From: Chitinophaga solisilvae
GTDB lineage: Bacteria; Bacteroidota; Bacteroidia; Chitinophagales; Chitinophagaceae
Assembly (NCBI RefSeq): GCF_009928525.1
Contig: NZ_JAABOK010000001.1
Span: forward strand, 496,001-560,000
Direction of reading: 5' to 3'
DNA: 64,000 bases
Positions 44,060-52,190 of the stretch are shown here, in pieces (the stretch's first letter is position 1; each line of letters opens with the position of its first letter). The notes under the pieces were generated by a model. The model saw nothing but the letters and a program-made list of their open reading frames with translations, was not told the DNA's origin and ran no database searches. A program made the position numbers and the translations under genes.

Positions 44060-46249
44060 TTACAGCTCCAGGAAATCCTCGTTTACATTATTTAATACGG
44101 CGCCCAGTAACTTTCCGTTCAGTGACTGAAGGAAGGATACGGAGTCTTTGTCAATCTGTTTAACGGATGCTTTGGAGGAGAATACGGCGATCACCCCTTC
44201 GGCATAGGCTTCCAGCTCTTTACTGTCTGTATATTCATTCAGCGGCGCGCCTTCCATCAGAATAAAATCATAGTAGGCGGTCAGCTGCGGCAGATAATTC
44301 AGCAGATGATTTTTGGGGAGTATTTCATTCGGGGTATAGTCGCCGCCTCTGCAGCCAATCACTTCGATGCCGTTGGCAGAGTAGGTGGTAACAATTTCTC
44401 TTACCTTATCTATGCTGAATTTATCCGGTTCTATGGAAAAGCTCTCCAGTGTTGGCTTTGCTTCCAGTTGCACGGTGAGGTCATTATTGCAGAAGTTGGT
44501 GTCAATAATGAGTACACGTTTGTTGCTTAAGCTGAGGCTATACGCTACGGCCTGCACCAGTGTGGTTTTACCCTGCTGTGGTTCTGTACTGGTAAAGAGG
44601 AAGATGGATTTGCCGCTGTTCTCCAGTTCGTACCGGAGCTTGCGGAGCAGCTCCCGGAAGGTGTTCTGCCGTTTGCGGACTACTTCGTTATCTTCAATCT
44701 TCTTATGTAGTACATTTTCGATATTATTTTTATGGAGGGCAGCATGGTTGATTGTGCTGATGAGTTTCAGGTCTACATTGCGTTCAAATACGGATGGTGA
44801 TTTGATAGAAGAATCAAAGAATTCCATCAGCAGGATGCCGAGTGTAGTCATGATAAATACCGCGATGCCGGCCATCATCATAATAGCCAGGCGTTTGGAG
44901 CTTTCCGGCTTGAACGATGGCATGCCCACCAGCGTCTGCCTGAAGTTATCTACGGCGGCTGTTCTGTTGTCCATGGCGGCATTCAGCTTTTCTTTCAGCT
45001 TATTGTATTCTTCCTGCGCCAGTGTTACTTCCTGTTGCAGTACGCTCACGGTGGCTTCCTTGTTGGCATAGGTGCCTACAGAACCTTTCAGGGAGCGGAT
45101 CTTGGCGCGCATATTTTCTATGTTCTGTGTAGAGGCGCTGAGCTGAGCTGTCAGCGCAGATTTTTTCTGCAGCAGTTCATCTTTGGAAATGCCTTTACCC
45201 GAAACGGTGGAAGAGCTGGAAATGGCGTCCTGGTATTTCTTGCGCAGGTCTTTCAGCTTTTCCTGTATCTGCGGATCGTTGCCGCCGGCGCGCAGGTTGT
45301 CATCGTTGGCCTGATTGATCTGCCTGCGGATATTAACGATGTCGCCGTTGCCGTTATCATATACAGTCTTGCCGCTGCTCACCATAGAAAGCTGACCGTT
45401 CACACTTTCCAGGGAAGCGGATAAGGTATTGTTATTGGCCTGTTCTTCGAGCAATGTTTTTTCCAGAGAAGAGATCAGCCCGAGTTCATTGCCACTGGCA
45501 GCTTCTACGTTCAGCAGCCCTTCTGATGATTTGTACATGCGCAGCGCTTCCACTTTTTTGTCAAGCTCCTGCTTTTTCTGATGTACCAGGTCATCGAATG
45601 TTTCAATATTTTCTACAGAGCGCTCGGAACGCAGGCTGCGGTAGTAACGGATAAATTCTTTATAGAGGGCATTTACTACGTAGGCAGACTCCTCTGCATT
45701 GGGGGAGCGGAAGGTAATATCGATGTAGTCTGTCCGCTGCAGACGGTTTATATTAAGCGTTTTGCGGATGGACTCGTAATCATAGCCACATAGTTTGAGA
45801 TAATCCATCAGGCGCGTTTCTTCCGGTATGTAGGCAGACAGCATTTGCATGGAGTCCAGTTTACGGCGGCACAGCTCCAGCGCCTCCGTTTTGTTGAACT
45901 GGCGGTAGGCATCGCTTTTCATCTGTTTCTCTGTCAGACGCGCAAATGGTTTATTGCTGCTGAGGTCATGGATAACCATATTATAGGCAAGCAGACTTAT
46001 TACCAGCGGAGAGTTCAGGGTCTGAATGGTATTGTCGAACTTTACATCGGCTTCATACATCGGAGTGTTCTCATCCCGCAGTGTGATCTGATCCTTCATG
46101 GTGAAGCCGGTAGAGAATTGTGCATTGGAAACATATAATCTCGGCCTGCCCATAGTCAGTACGAAAGCGATTACTACTGCTGCGACAGAGCCGGCCAGTA
46201 TCCACCATTTCTTTTTGTAGAGGGCTTTTACGAAATATATTACATCCAT
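44060..46249 (-). CDS. Wzc-like polysaccharide co-polymerase with degenerate kinase motifs
   Basis: This is a 729-residue chain-length and export regulator of the Wzz/Wzc class, first gene of the operon. A membrane helix (WILAGSVAAVVIAFVLTM) opens the Wzz domain. A long coiled-coil periplasmic region (about 200-440) is followed by a second helix (AIMMMAGIAVFIMTTLGILLMEFF) and a cytosolic P-loop domain from about residue 530. Walker A is intact (STEPQQGKTTLV), but the A' motif reads IIDTNFCNN instead of D-x-D-x-R, Walker B reads FILMEGAPL without the usual D-T-P-P, and there is no C-terminal Tyr cluster. It may bind nucleotide without acting as a normal BY-kinase. Confidence 0.88.
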   Translation of the reverse strand: MDVIYFVKALYKKKWWILAGSVAAVVIAFVLTMGRPRLYVSNAQFSTGFTMKDQITLRDENTPMYEADVKFDNTIQTLNSPLVISLLAYNMVIHDLSSNKPFARLTEKQMKSDAYRQFNKTEALELCRRKLDSMQMLSAYIPEETRLMDYLKLCGYDYESIRKTLNINRLQRTDYIDITFRSPNAEESAYVVNALYKEFIRYYRSLRSERSVENIETFDDLVHQKKQELDKKVEALRMYKSSEGLLNVEAASGNELGLISSLEKTLLEEQANNNTLSASLESVNGQLSMVSSGKTVYDNGNGDIVNIRRQINQANDDNLRAGGNDPQIQEKLKDLRKKYQDAISSSSTVSGKGISKDELLQKKSALTAQLSASTQNIENMRAKIRSLKGSVGTYANKEATVSVLQQEVTLAQEEYNKLKEKLNAAMDNRTAAVDNFRQTLVGMPSFKPESSKRLAIMMMAGIAVFIMTTLGILLMEFFDSSIKSPSVFERNVDLKLISTINHAALHKNNIENVLHKKIEDNEVVRKRQNTFRELLRKLRYELENSGKSIFLFTSTEPQQGKTTLVQAVAYSLSLSNKRVLIIDTNFCNNDLTVQLEAKPTLESFSIEPDKFSIDKVREIVTTYSANGIEVIGCRGGDYTPNEILPKNHLLNYLPQLTAYYDFILMEGAPLNEYTDSKELEAYAEGVIAVFSSKASVKQIDKDSVSFLQSLNGKLLGAVLNNVNEDFLEL

Positions 46250-46673
46250 GTCAATTATTATTTTTTATCAATTATAAACACTTAAAAAATCCGGCAGCCC
46301 GGATGTTTTTATCTCTCCACAGGGAGATATTATACTGCTGTAATGAACGTTGTTTTTGTTGGCTGCCATATCGTATATGCATACAGACAGGCGTTTGCAG
46401 GCAGTTGTGGCCATGCACACAAGCAGTTCAGAGGAATGGAAAAAAAATCGAAATCTGATGGAAAACAGATCGTTGGCTTATCGAAGGATATTGGTTGTTA
46501 ACAAAAACGCTGTTTCAGTCGGCACATAATTCTCCACTAGCGTATCCGGTTTCAGGGTGCTAAATTAATCCGCAGTTACTTATTATGCTCATCTTTTTAC
46601 GTGAAATAATAAAATTTGTTGGTGAACGATGCAATTTGAACGGTGAAAAGATCGCAGCGATAGCTATTAAGTA
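46250..46673. other. Leader and upstream region of the EPS operon
   Basis: No gene is seen. The part next to wzc holds two adjacent hairpins (see 46284-46329). The rest is plain, with no exact -7 box found on the - strand. The far end borders the inverted repeat at 46674. Confidence 0.5.
46284..46329 (-). promoter_or_regulatory. Possible attenuator in the leader of the EPS operon
   Basis: On the - strand, read toward wzc, a first hairpin (TATCTC/GAGATA, 46310-46329) is followed by ATCCGG-GCTG-CCGGAT (46304-46289) and directly by TTTTT. The second is a compact intrinsic terminator whose T-run ends 34 bases before the wzc ATG. A terminator at that place inside the leader suggests regulated read-through into the operon. 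Confidence 0.5.
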
Positions 46674-46825
46674 GTTAATTACGAATTACGAATTGCGAAT
46701 TACGAATGAAGAAGCGAAGAGCTAAATGTAGATTAAAGGTGATAATCTTAAAAATATCCACTTTGATCTACGTTTAGCTCTTCGCTTCTTCATTCGTAAT
46801 TCGCAATTCGTAATTCGTAATTAAC
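46674..46825. repeat. Long inverted repeat, family B (copy 3)
   Basis: The outer 53 bp of the arms (GTTAATTACGAATTACG...GAGCTAAA) are perfectly complementary. Further pairing with a few differences extends to about 71 bp. Heptamer units AATTACG, AATTACG, AATTGCG, AATTACG, AATGAAG are clear. The right arm overlaps the stop codon (46821-46823) of the - strand gene that ends there. Confidence 0.93.
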
Positions 46826-48074
46826 GGAAATGAAAGTACGTTTCCAGCGAAAGCAGCCCTATCACCATGCCCGTCCCAAACCGTAATACCTTACCGTAAG
46901 TTATCTTGTCGTACGGCGCCAGCGCCAGTACAATAAATGGTGCAGCCTGTGCCACATAGCGGGAGCTGAAGAGGTGCGTAACCTTGAAACTGCTTGCCAG
47001 CAGCAGCATGCCGGAGAACAGGATGAACAGGAAAAAGACATCTTTCCGGCGCTGCCACGCACGCAGCAGTGAACAGACAATGAAGTATATGGCTACGGTT
47101 GCCAGCAGCGGAGAGATGATAAACGGATATAACTGCATGGCCTTTGCAGGCAGTATTTTATCCAGTGCTTCGCTGAGCGGACTATACGAATAATGCAGCA
47201 GGGTAACGTTCGCCGCAAGTAATATGAAATACGTAATGAGCAGATACCATCCTGTCTTCCTGTTAAAAATAAACCAGGAAGGTGCAATGATAATTACCAG
47301 CAGTGCGCCATAGGCGAACGCAAGAATACCATGCCATATGTCAATACCACCTGCGCCTGTAATTGCCTGCCGTGGCGGCATCAGGCCCTGCCAGATCAGG
47401 AATACCGGTACGCACATAGCCAGCGCCACGGCATTATACAGGAAGAGCAGCAGCCATCTGCGGCGATCCTGAAAATGATATAACAGCAGTACTGCGCTCG
47501 CAGGTACAATCACCAGAAACGGTGAGCGACCCAGGATGGAAAGCCCCAGGCATAGCCCTCCCAGCAATGCCAGCAGGCTGCCGGTGATAACGGACCGTTG
47601 CAGTGCTATATATATAAGGAGTACGGACAGCGCAGCAAAAAATACAGGAGGAATTTCGGTGAGCGCCATACCGGATACCTGCCATATCATGGGAATGGCC
47701 ATGATGTTGAGGGCAGGCAGCAGCGCCGTACGGAAGTCCTTTGCCTGCATCCGCATAATGGCAGCAGCCAGTACGAGTATCGTCAGGCCCAGCAGCGCCA
47801 CATTTACCAGCCGGATTCCCGGCGTCTGCATATGCGTGAGCGGCTTGAAAATAATATGTACAAACTGATACAGGGGGCCTGGCGCCTGGTTGTCTATGTT
47901 CACCAGAAACTCCCTGCTGAGTCCATATTTTTCAAAAAGGTACACATTGGGAATAAACAACGGCTCATCAAAGAGCGGTGCCTGTTGATGATAAACGGTC
48001 AGCAGCAGCAGGAAAAGATAACCTCCAAGACCGGCCATGAGCAGGAGCGGAGCGGGGAACAGCTTATTTTTCAT
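46821..48074 (-). CDS. Polytopic membrane glycosyltransferase-like protein
   Basis: This is a 417-residue inner-membrane protein with about 11-12 hydrophobic helices. The first periplasmic loop carries DEPLFIPNVYLFEKYG, with acidic residues where GT39/GT-C enzymes have their catalytic Asp/Glu. The arrangement fits a GT-C fold glycosyltransferase using a polyprenyl-phosphate sugar, but no specific family is certain. It lies between the two EPS operons on the - strand, divergent from the receiver gene, and is followed by a family B inverted repeat. A role in adding a side-chain sugar to the EPS is an inference. Confidence 0.65.
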   Translation of the reverse strand: MKNKLFPAPLLLMAGLGGYLFLLLLTVYHQQAPLFDEPLFIPNVYLFEKYGLSREFLVNIDNQAPGPLYQFVHIIFKPLTHMQTPGIRLVNVALLGLTILVLAAAIMRMQAKDFRTALLPALNIMAIPMIWQVSGMALTEIPPVFFAALSVLLIYIALQRSVITGSLLALLGGLCLGLSILGRSPFLVIVPASAVLLLYHFQDRRRWLLLFLYNAVALAMCVPVFLIWQGLMPPRQAITGAGGIDIWHGILAFAYGALLVIIIAPSWFIFNRKTGWYLLITYFILLAANVTLLHYSYSPLSEALDKILPAKAMQLYPFIISPLLATVAIYFIVCSLLRAWQRRKDVFFLFILFSGMLLLASSFKVTHLFSSRYVAQAAPFIVLALAPYDKITYGKVLRFGTGMVIGLLSLETYFHFR

Positions 48075-48480
48075 CAGTCAGTTATAAGTAGTGGTGCAAT
48101 TGCGGCGTTGAAATTATAAAAATAAATTCAGCAAACTGAAAATATACTGCGGAGCATTCCGGATTAAAGAAATCGTTTTTTCGTTCACGTCAGATTTCGT
48201 TGCATTTACGGATAAAAATTGTTCGTTTACCAAAAAGAATAGAAGTAATTATCAAAGTGTTATAATTTCACACTCGTTAAAGAAAAAAAAGATGCTTATA
48301 TTTAACTAAGCATTAAATGAAAAACTTTAGAGCGGGAATTTATTCCCATTAACCTGCCAGCATCCCCTGAAAAACTACCGAATAATTTTCCTGACCTTAT
48401 CCATTTAAAACCTTCTAGGGTATTGTATTGCATGTTGCTGTACACTTCCCGTAACCAAATATTAAAATGTTAAGAAGGTA
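48075..48480. other. Divergent region between the GT-C-like gene and the receiver gene
   Basis: No gene is seen. The region is AT-rich and must hold promoters for both directions, but no exact TAnnTTTG was found on either strand. GTTAAGAAGG just before 48481 may be the ribosome site of the receiver gene. Confidence 0.4.
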
Positions 48481-48876
48481 ATGAAAAAGAAAATACTGAT
48501 TATTGATGATAGTTCACCGATAAGGTTCTTATTGGAAGCCCTGTTCAGTAAACAACATGCTGTAATCGCAGCGCAGGATGGCCTGGTGGCTATGTCCTGG
48601 TTATCCAACGGCAACAAACCGGATCTGATTATCACAGATCTGCAGATGCCTAATATTAACGGCTGGGAATTACTGGACTTCCTGGCAGACAGTTATCTGT
48701 ACAAAGATTTACCGGTTATCGTGCTTTCAGGATCTACAGATACCGCTTCAACCAATCTCACTGCCCGCTACAGCAATGTACAGGCCGTCATGTCAAAACC
48801 ATTTGATCCCCAAAAATTGCAGGAGCAGGCAGAAGCCATCTTACTAGGGCAACTGACCCCGGTACATGTTTCCTAG
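48481..48876 (+). CDS. Stand-alone response-regulator receiver
   Basis: This is a 131-residue protein consisting of one receiver domain and no output domain. All key residues are present: D9 and D10 (metal), D53 (phosphoacceptor, in IITDLQMP), S83 (in VIVLSGS) and K106 (in VMSKPFDP). It is therefore expected to be phosphorylated. It is the first gene of the + strand EPS operon, 35 bases before a priming sugar transferase whose N-terminus looks like a degenerate receiver. No histidine kinase is in the window. It may relay a signal to EPS priming by protein contact. Confidence 0.92.
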   Translation: MKKKILIIDDSSPIRFLLEALFSKQHAVIAAQDGLVAMSWLSNGNKPDLIITDLQMPNINGWELLDFLADSYLYKDLPVIVLSGSTDTASTNLTARYSNVQAVMSKPFDPQKLQEQAEAILLGQLTPVHVS

Positions 48877-48911
48877 CCGGCACTGCAATCATAAATCCTA
48901 ATAACTGAGAT

Positions 48912-50063
48912 ATGCATTCTACGATTACACCTGATTTGACGACACTGCACAATGTTTCCCGCAGCGCGGAATACCGCACACACGTTGTACCGATGTATAC
49001 GGACTACGACAGGATTCTGCTGTTTGTTGGAAAGGCTTATCATGCTTTGCCCGAAGGCGTTAACGGATTTCAATATGTGATGGTAGAAAATGTGGCGACC
49101 GCCGAAAAAACAATCGGACAACTGTTGAATAACTACCGCAAAATACCCGCGGTGATTGTGTTTAATTTCAGCAGCGATTACGAAGAATCCTTCGCGCAGT
49201 GGAAGACATACCTGGAATCCCACCGGGTACTGCGCTCCATTCCTTTCTTCCTGTACAGCGAACATGTAACGGATGCGCTGAGAGAGTTGCACAAACAATA
49301 TCCTTTTATTGATGAAATCATCAGCAGGGATTGTTTTGCCAACCTCGACAACAAAGTAAACTTTGTAGCGAAATTCAAACGGCTCCAGTTATTCAGACCT
49401 GCTGCCGCCGCACCACGCGTACCGAGAAGTTTCAGCGGCATAGTAAGCAACACGCTGAAACGCGCCTTTGATATACTGGTATCTGCTACGCTTATCCTGC
49501 TGTTATCCCCGCTGTTATTACTGATCGCTTTGCTGATCAGGATCGAATCCAAAGGCCCCGTTATTTACAGGGCGCCACGCGCAGGCAGTAACTACCGTAT
49601 CTTCAAATTCTATAAATTCAGAACGATGATTGCAGATGCAGATAAAAAACTGCACCAGCTGAATCACCTGAACCAATACGATACGAACAGTAAAGGACCT
49701 AAATTCTATAAGGTATCCAACGACCCGCGCATCACACGCCTGGGCAACTTCCTCCGCAATACCAGCATAGATGAAATTCCCCAGCTGTTCAATGTGCTGA
49801 AAGGAGAGATGTCGCTCGTAGGAAACCGCCCGCTGCCATTATACGAAGCAGCTACGCTTACTACCGATGAGTGGGCGGAACGTTTCATGGCGCCTGCCGG
49901 TATCACCGGACTGTGGCAGGTGAGCAAACGCGGAAAGAAGGAGATGTCCGTAGAAGAACGTATAGAGCTGGATATCCGTTATGCCAGAAAAAATTCATTC
50001 GTGTATGATATGTGGCTGATGGCAAGTACGCCAAAGGCACTGATCCAAAAAGACAATGTGTAA
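48912..50063 (+). CDS. Priming sugar-1-phosphate transferase with receiver-like N-terminus
   Basis: This is a 383-residue protein. Residues about 178-383 form a bacterial sugar transferase (polyprenyl-phosphate glycosyl-1-phosphate transferase) that starts EPS repeat synthesis: KRAFDILVSATLILLLSPLLL (membrane helix), YKFRTM, SIDEIPQLFNVLKGEMSLVGNRPLP and GITGLWQVSKRGK. Instead of the four or more N-terminal helices of WbaP-type enzymes, residues about 32-160 are soluble and alternate beta and alpha like a receiver (ILLFVG, VIVFNF, PFFLYSE, DEIISRD) without the acidic pocket. Its stop overlaps the next gene's start (TAATG). The preceding gene is a true receiver. Confidence 0.88.
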   Translation: MHSTITPDLTTLHNVSRSAEYRTHVVPMYTDYDRILLFVGKAYHALPEGVNGFQYVMVENVATAEKTIGQLLNNYRKIPAVIVFNFSSDYEESFAQWKTYLESHRVLRSIPFFLYSEHVTDALRELHKQYPFIDEIISRDCFANLDNKVNFVAKFKRLQLFRPAAAAPRVPRSFSGIVSNTLKRAFDILVSATLILLLSPLLLLIALLIRIESKGPVIYRAPRAGSNYRIFKFYKFRTMIADADKKLHQLNHLNQYDTNSKGPKFYKVSNDPRITRLGNFLRNTSIDEIPQLFNVLKGEMSLVGNRPLPLYEAATLTTDEWAERFMAPAGITGLWQVSKRGKKEMSVEERIELDIRYARKNSFVYDMWLMASTPKALIQKDNV

Positions 50064-51268
50064 TGACAGGATTCATCGTATCCGTATGTTTTGCCTATAT
50101 CGCTGTATGTATTGCCTGTAACCTGCTGCTGGCACTGGCCGGCAGATTAAACGGAAGCAGGAAACCATTGCCGGAAACCCGGAGCTATAGCCGTATTGCC
50201 ATTATGGTGCCGGCTTACCGGGAAGACAGCATCATCCTTTCCAGCGTTAAGAGCTACGGAGCGCTGAACTATCCGCATGACAGATACGAAGTAGTGGTGA
50301 TTGCAGATTCCTTGCAGCCTGCTACGCTCGAACAGCTGAAACATACAGGCGTTACCGTTATTGAAGTATCTTTTGATAAAAGCACCAAGGCCCGTTCCCT
50401 GAACGCGGCCTTTGGCCGGCTTTCCGGAAACTATGACCTGGCGCTGATCTGCGATGCGGATAACATGCTGGAGCCGGATTTTCTGCTGAAGATCAACCGG
50501 GCCTGGCAGGCCGGAGAACAGGCCATACAGGCGCAGCGCGTAGCCAAAAATATGGATACGCCCTTTGCCGTACTGGATGCTGTAAATGAAATGATCGCCA
50601 ATTTCCTGTACCGCCGCGGTGCAAACGCACTAGGCTTATCCTCTTCCGTCATCGGTTCCGGGATGGCTTTTTCCTACGGAATGATAAAGGACGTGATGCA
50701 GGAAATACAGGCCACCGGCGGATTCGATAAAGTGCTGCAACTGCTGGTGATTGAAAAGGGACATAAGATATATTACCTGGAAGATGCCCTGGTATTTGAT
50801 GAGAAGGTAGAAAGTCCGGAAGCCTTCGGTAACCAGCGCCGCCGTTGGGTATCCAGTCAGTTTGTATACCTGCGAGCCTACTGGACAAAAGGCTGGAAGG
50901 CATTGCTGCGTGGCCATATAGACTATTTCAACCTGGGCGTAATACAGAATCTGTTACTGCCACGCACCTGGCTGCTGGCTGCCGTAACACTCTGTACTGC
51001 TGCCAGCGCAATCGCCGGACAATACCGTTTCATCCCGCTTTACGGCTGGATCGTATTGTTTGCAGCCAATATTTTATCACTGCTGCTGCCGGTACCGGTA
51101 GCCTTTTATAAAAGGTATTCCCTGACGGTGCTGCGCATCCTGCCGAAAGCGCTGGGCATTATGCTCATGCTGCCTTTCCGGCTGAAAGGGGCCAACAATA
51201 AATTCATTCATACGCATCATTCTAAAACTACCATTGATAACCCGTTGTTAGATGTCCCTGGAAAATAA
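50063..51268 (+). CDS. Family 2 glycosyltransferase, cellulose-synthase-like layout
   Basis: The start is placed at 50063, where the ATG overlaps the previous stop as TAATG and a membrane helix follows (MTGFIVSVCFAYIAVCIACNLLLALAG). The 401-residue protein has a GT-A domain with IMVPAYREDSIILSSVKS, LICDADNMLEPDF (D-x-D) and GNQRRRWVSSQFVY (the Q-x-x-R-W motif of processive GT2s), then three C-terminal helices. It resembles processive beta-glycosyltransferases but in a Wzx/Wzy locus it may act once per repeat unit. It overlaps the next GT2 gene by 17 bases. Confidence 0.87.
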   Translation: MTGFIVSVCFAYIAVCIACNLLLALAGRLNGSRKPLPETRSYSRIAIMVPAYREDSIILSSVKSYGALNYPHDRYEVVVIADSLQPATLEQLKHTGVTVIEVSFDKSTKARSLNAAFGRLSGNYDLALICDADNMLEPDFLLKINRAWQAGEQAIQAQRVAKNMDTPFAVLDAVNEMIANFLYRRGANALGLSSSVIGSGMAFSYGMIKDVMQEIQATGGFDKVLQLLVIEKGHKIYYLEDALVFDEKVESPEAFGNQRRRWVSSQFVYLRAYWTKGWKALLRGHIDYFNLGVIQNLLLPRTWLLAAVTLCTAASAIAGQYRFIPLYGWIVLFAANILSLLLPVPVAFYKRYSLTVLRILPKALGIMLMLPFRLKGANNKFIHTHHSKTTIDNPLLDVPGK

Positions 51269-52190
51269 TACATATCAGCCGCTGGTATCCATCATTACGG
51301 TGAACTACAATAATACAGGCGTCACGGCGGAACTGCTGCTGTCGCTCAATAATATCACCTATTCCAATCTGGAAGTGATTGTTGTGGATAATGCTTCGGA
51401 AGAAGACCCGTCGATAACCCTGACGGCTATACGTAAGGACGTGAAGGTGTTGCGGAGCAGGATTAACAGAGGCTTCGCCGGCGGCAATAACCTGGGTATC
51501 CGGGAGGCTTCCGGTGAATATTTTTTCCTGGTGAACAACGATACGGAATTTACGGAAGGACTGATAGAAGGATTGCTGGAAGTATTCCGGCAGCACAGGG
51601 ATGCCGGTGTGGTGAGCCCGAAGTTCCATTACTTCTTTCACCCGGGTACCATTGAATATGCCGGTTACCAGGAAGTAGACCCCTGGACAGGCCGTAACAG
51701 CATGATCGGTTGCCGCGAACAGGATAACGGGCAGTACGATGAACTGAAGGAAACACCCTACGCTCATGGCGGTGGCATGATGATCGCCGCAAAGGCACTG
51801 CGTAAAGTCGGACTCATGCCGGAACTGTATTTCCTATACTACGAAGAATTCGACTGGTGTGAGATGTTCAAACGCAAAGGATATAAAATTTACTATCAGT
51901 ACAAATCGCTGATCTATCACAAGGAATCCATGACCACCGGAAAGAACAGCGTACTGAAAACATATTATATCACCCGGAACAGAATACTGTTTATGCGCCG
52001 CAATATGAAAGGCGCCGCACTATTCATCTTCCTGGTGTATTTCACTTTTCTGACGATACCAAAGAACACGCTGCAGTTTCTGCTGAAACGGGAACTCTCT
52101 CACCTGAAAGCATTCTGGAGCGGCGTACTATGGCATCTCGGACATCTTAAACCAATGCAAACATATGTGTGGCATAGCCGGTTTTATTGA
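51252..52190 (+). CDS. Family 2 glycosyltransferase (rhamnosyltransferase-like)
   Basis: This is a 312-residue soluble or peripheral glycosyltransferase. PLVSIITVNYNNTGVTAELL opens the GT-A fold, IVVDNASEEDPS and INRGFAGGNNLGIREASGEYFFLVNNDTEF (D-x-D as N-N-D) are typical of the WcaE/rhamnosyltransferase-like group, and a Y-E-E-F-D-W segment (LYYEEFDWCEMFKRKGYKIYY) lies later. A C-terminal hydrophobic helix may attach it to the membrane. It overlaps the genes on both sides, showing tight coupling. The sugar transferred cannot be read from the sequence. Confidence 0.87.
   Translation: MSLENNTYQPLVSIITVNYNNTGVTAELLLSLNNITYSNLEVIVVDNASEEDPSITLTAIRKDVKVLRSRINRGFAGGNNLGIREASGEYFFLVNNDTEFTEGLIEGLLEVFRQHRDAGVVSPKFHYFFHPGTIEYAGYQEVDPWTGRNSMIGCREQDNGQYDELKETPYAHGGGMMIAAKALRKVGLMPELYFLYYEEFDWCEMFKRKGYKIYYQYKSLIYHKESMTTGKNSVLKTYYITRNRILFMRRNMKGAALFIFLVYFTFLTIPKNTLQFLLKRELSHLKAFWSGVLWHLGHLKPMQTYVWHSRFY

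Noticed and set aside
9579..46825. The inverted repeats as insertion sequences or classical MITEs
   Set aside because: No transposase, no clear target-site duplications at the edges of the copies checked, and the position is tied to stop codons. Mobility is not excluded, but the evidence does not support calling them IS elements.
9579..46825. Differences between the arms as RNA covariation evidence
   Set aside because: Several differences keep G-U pairing on one strand, but the direction relative to the adjacent gene is not consistent across copies and the number is too small.
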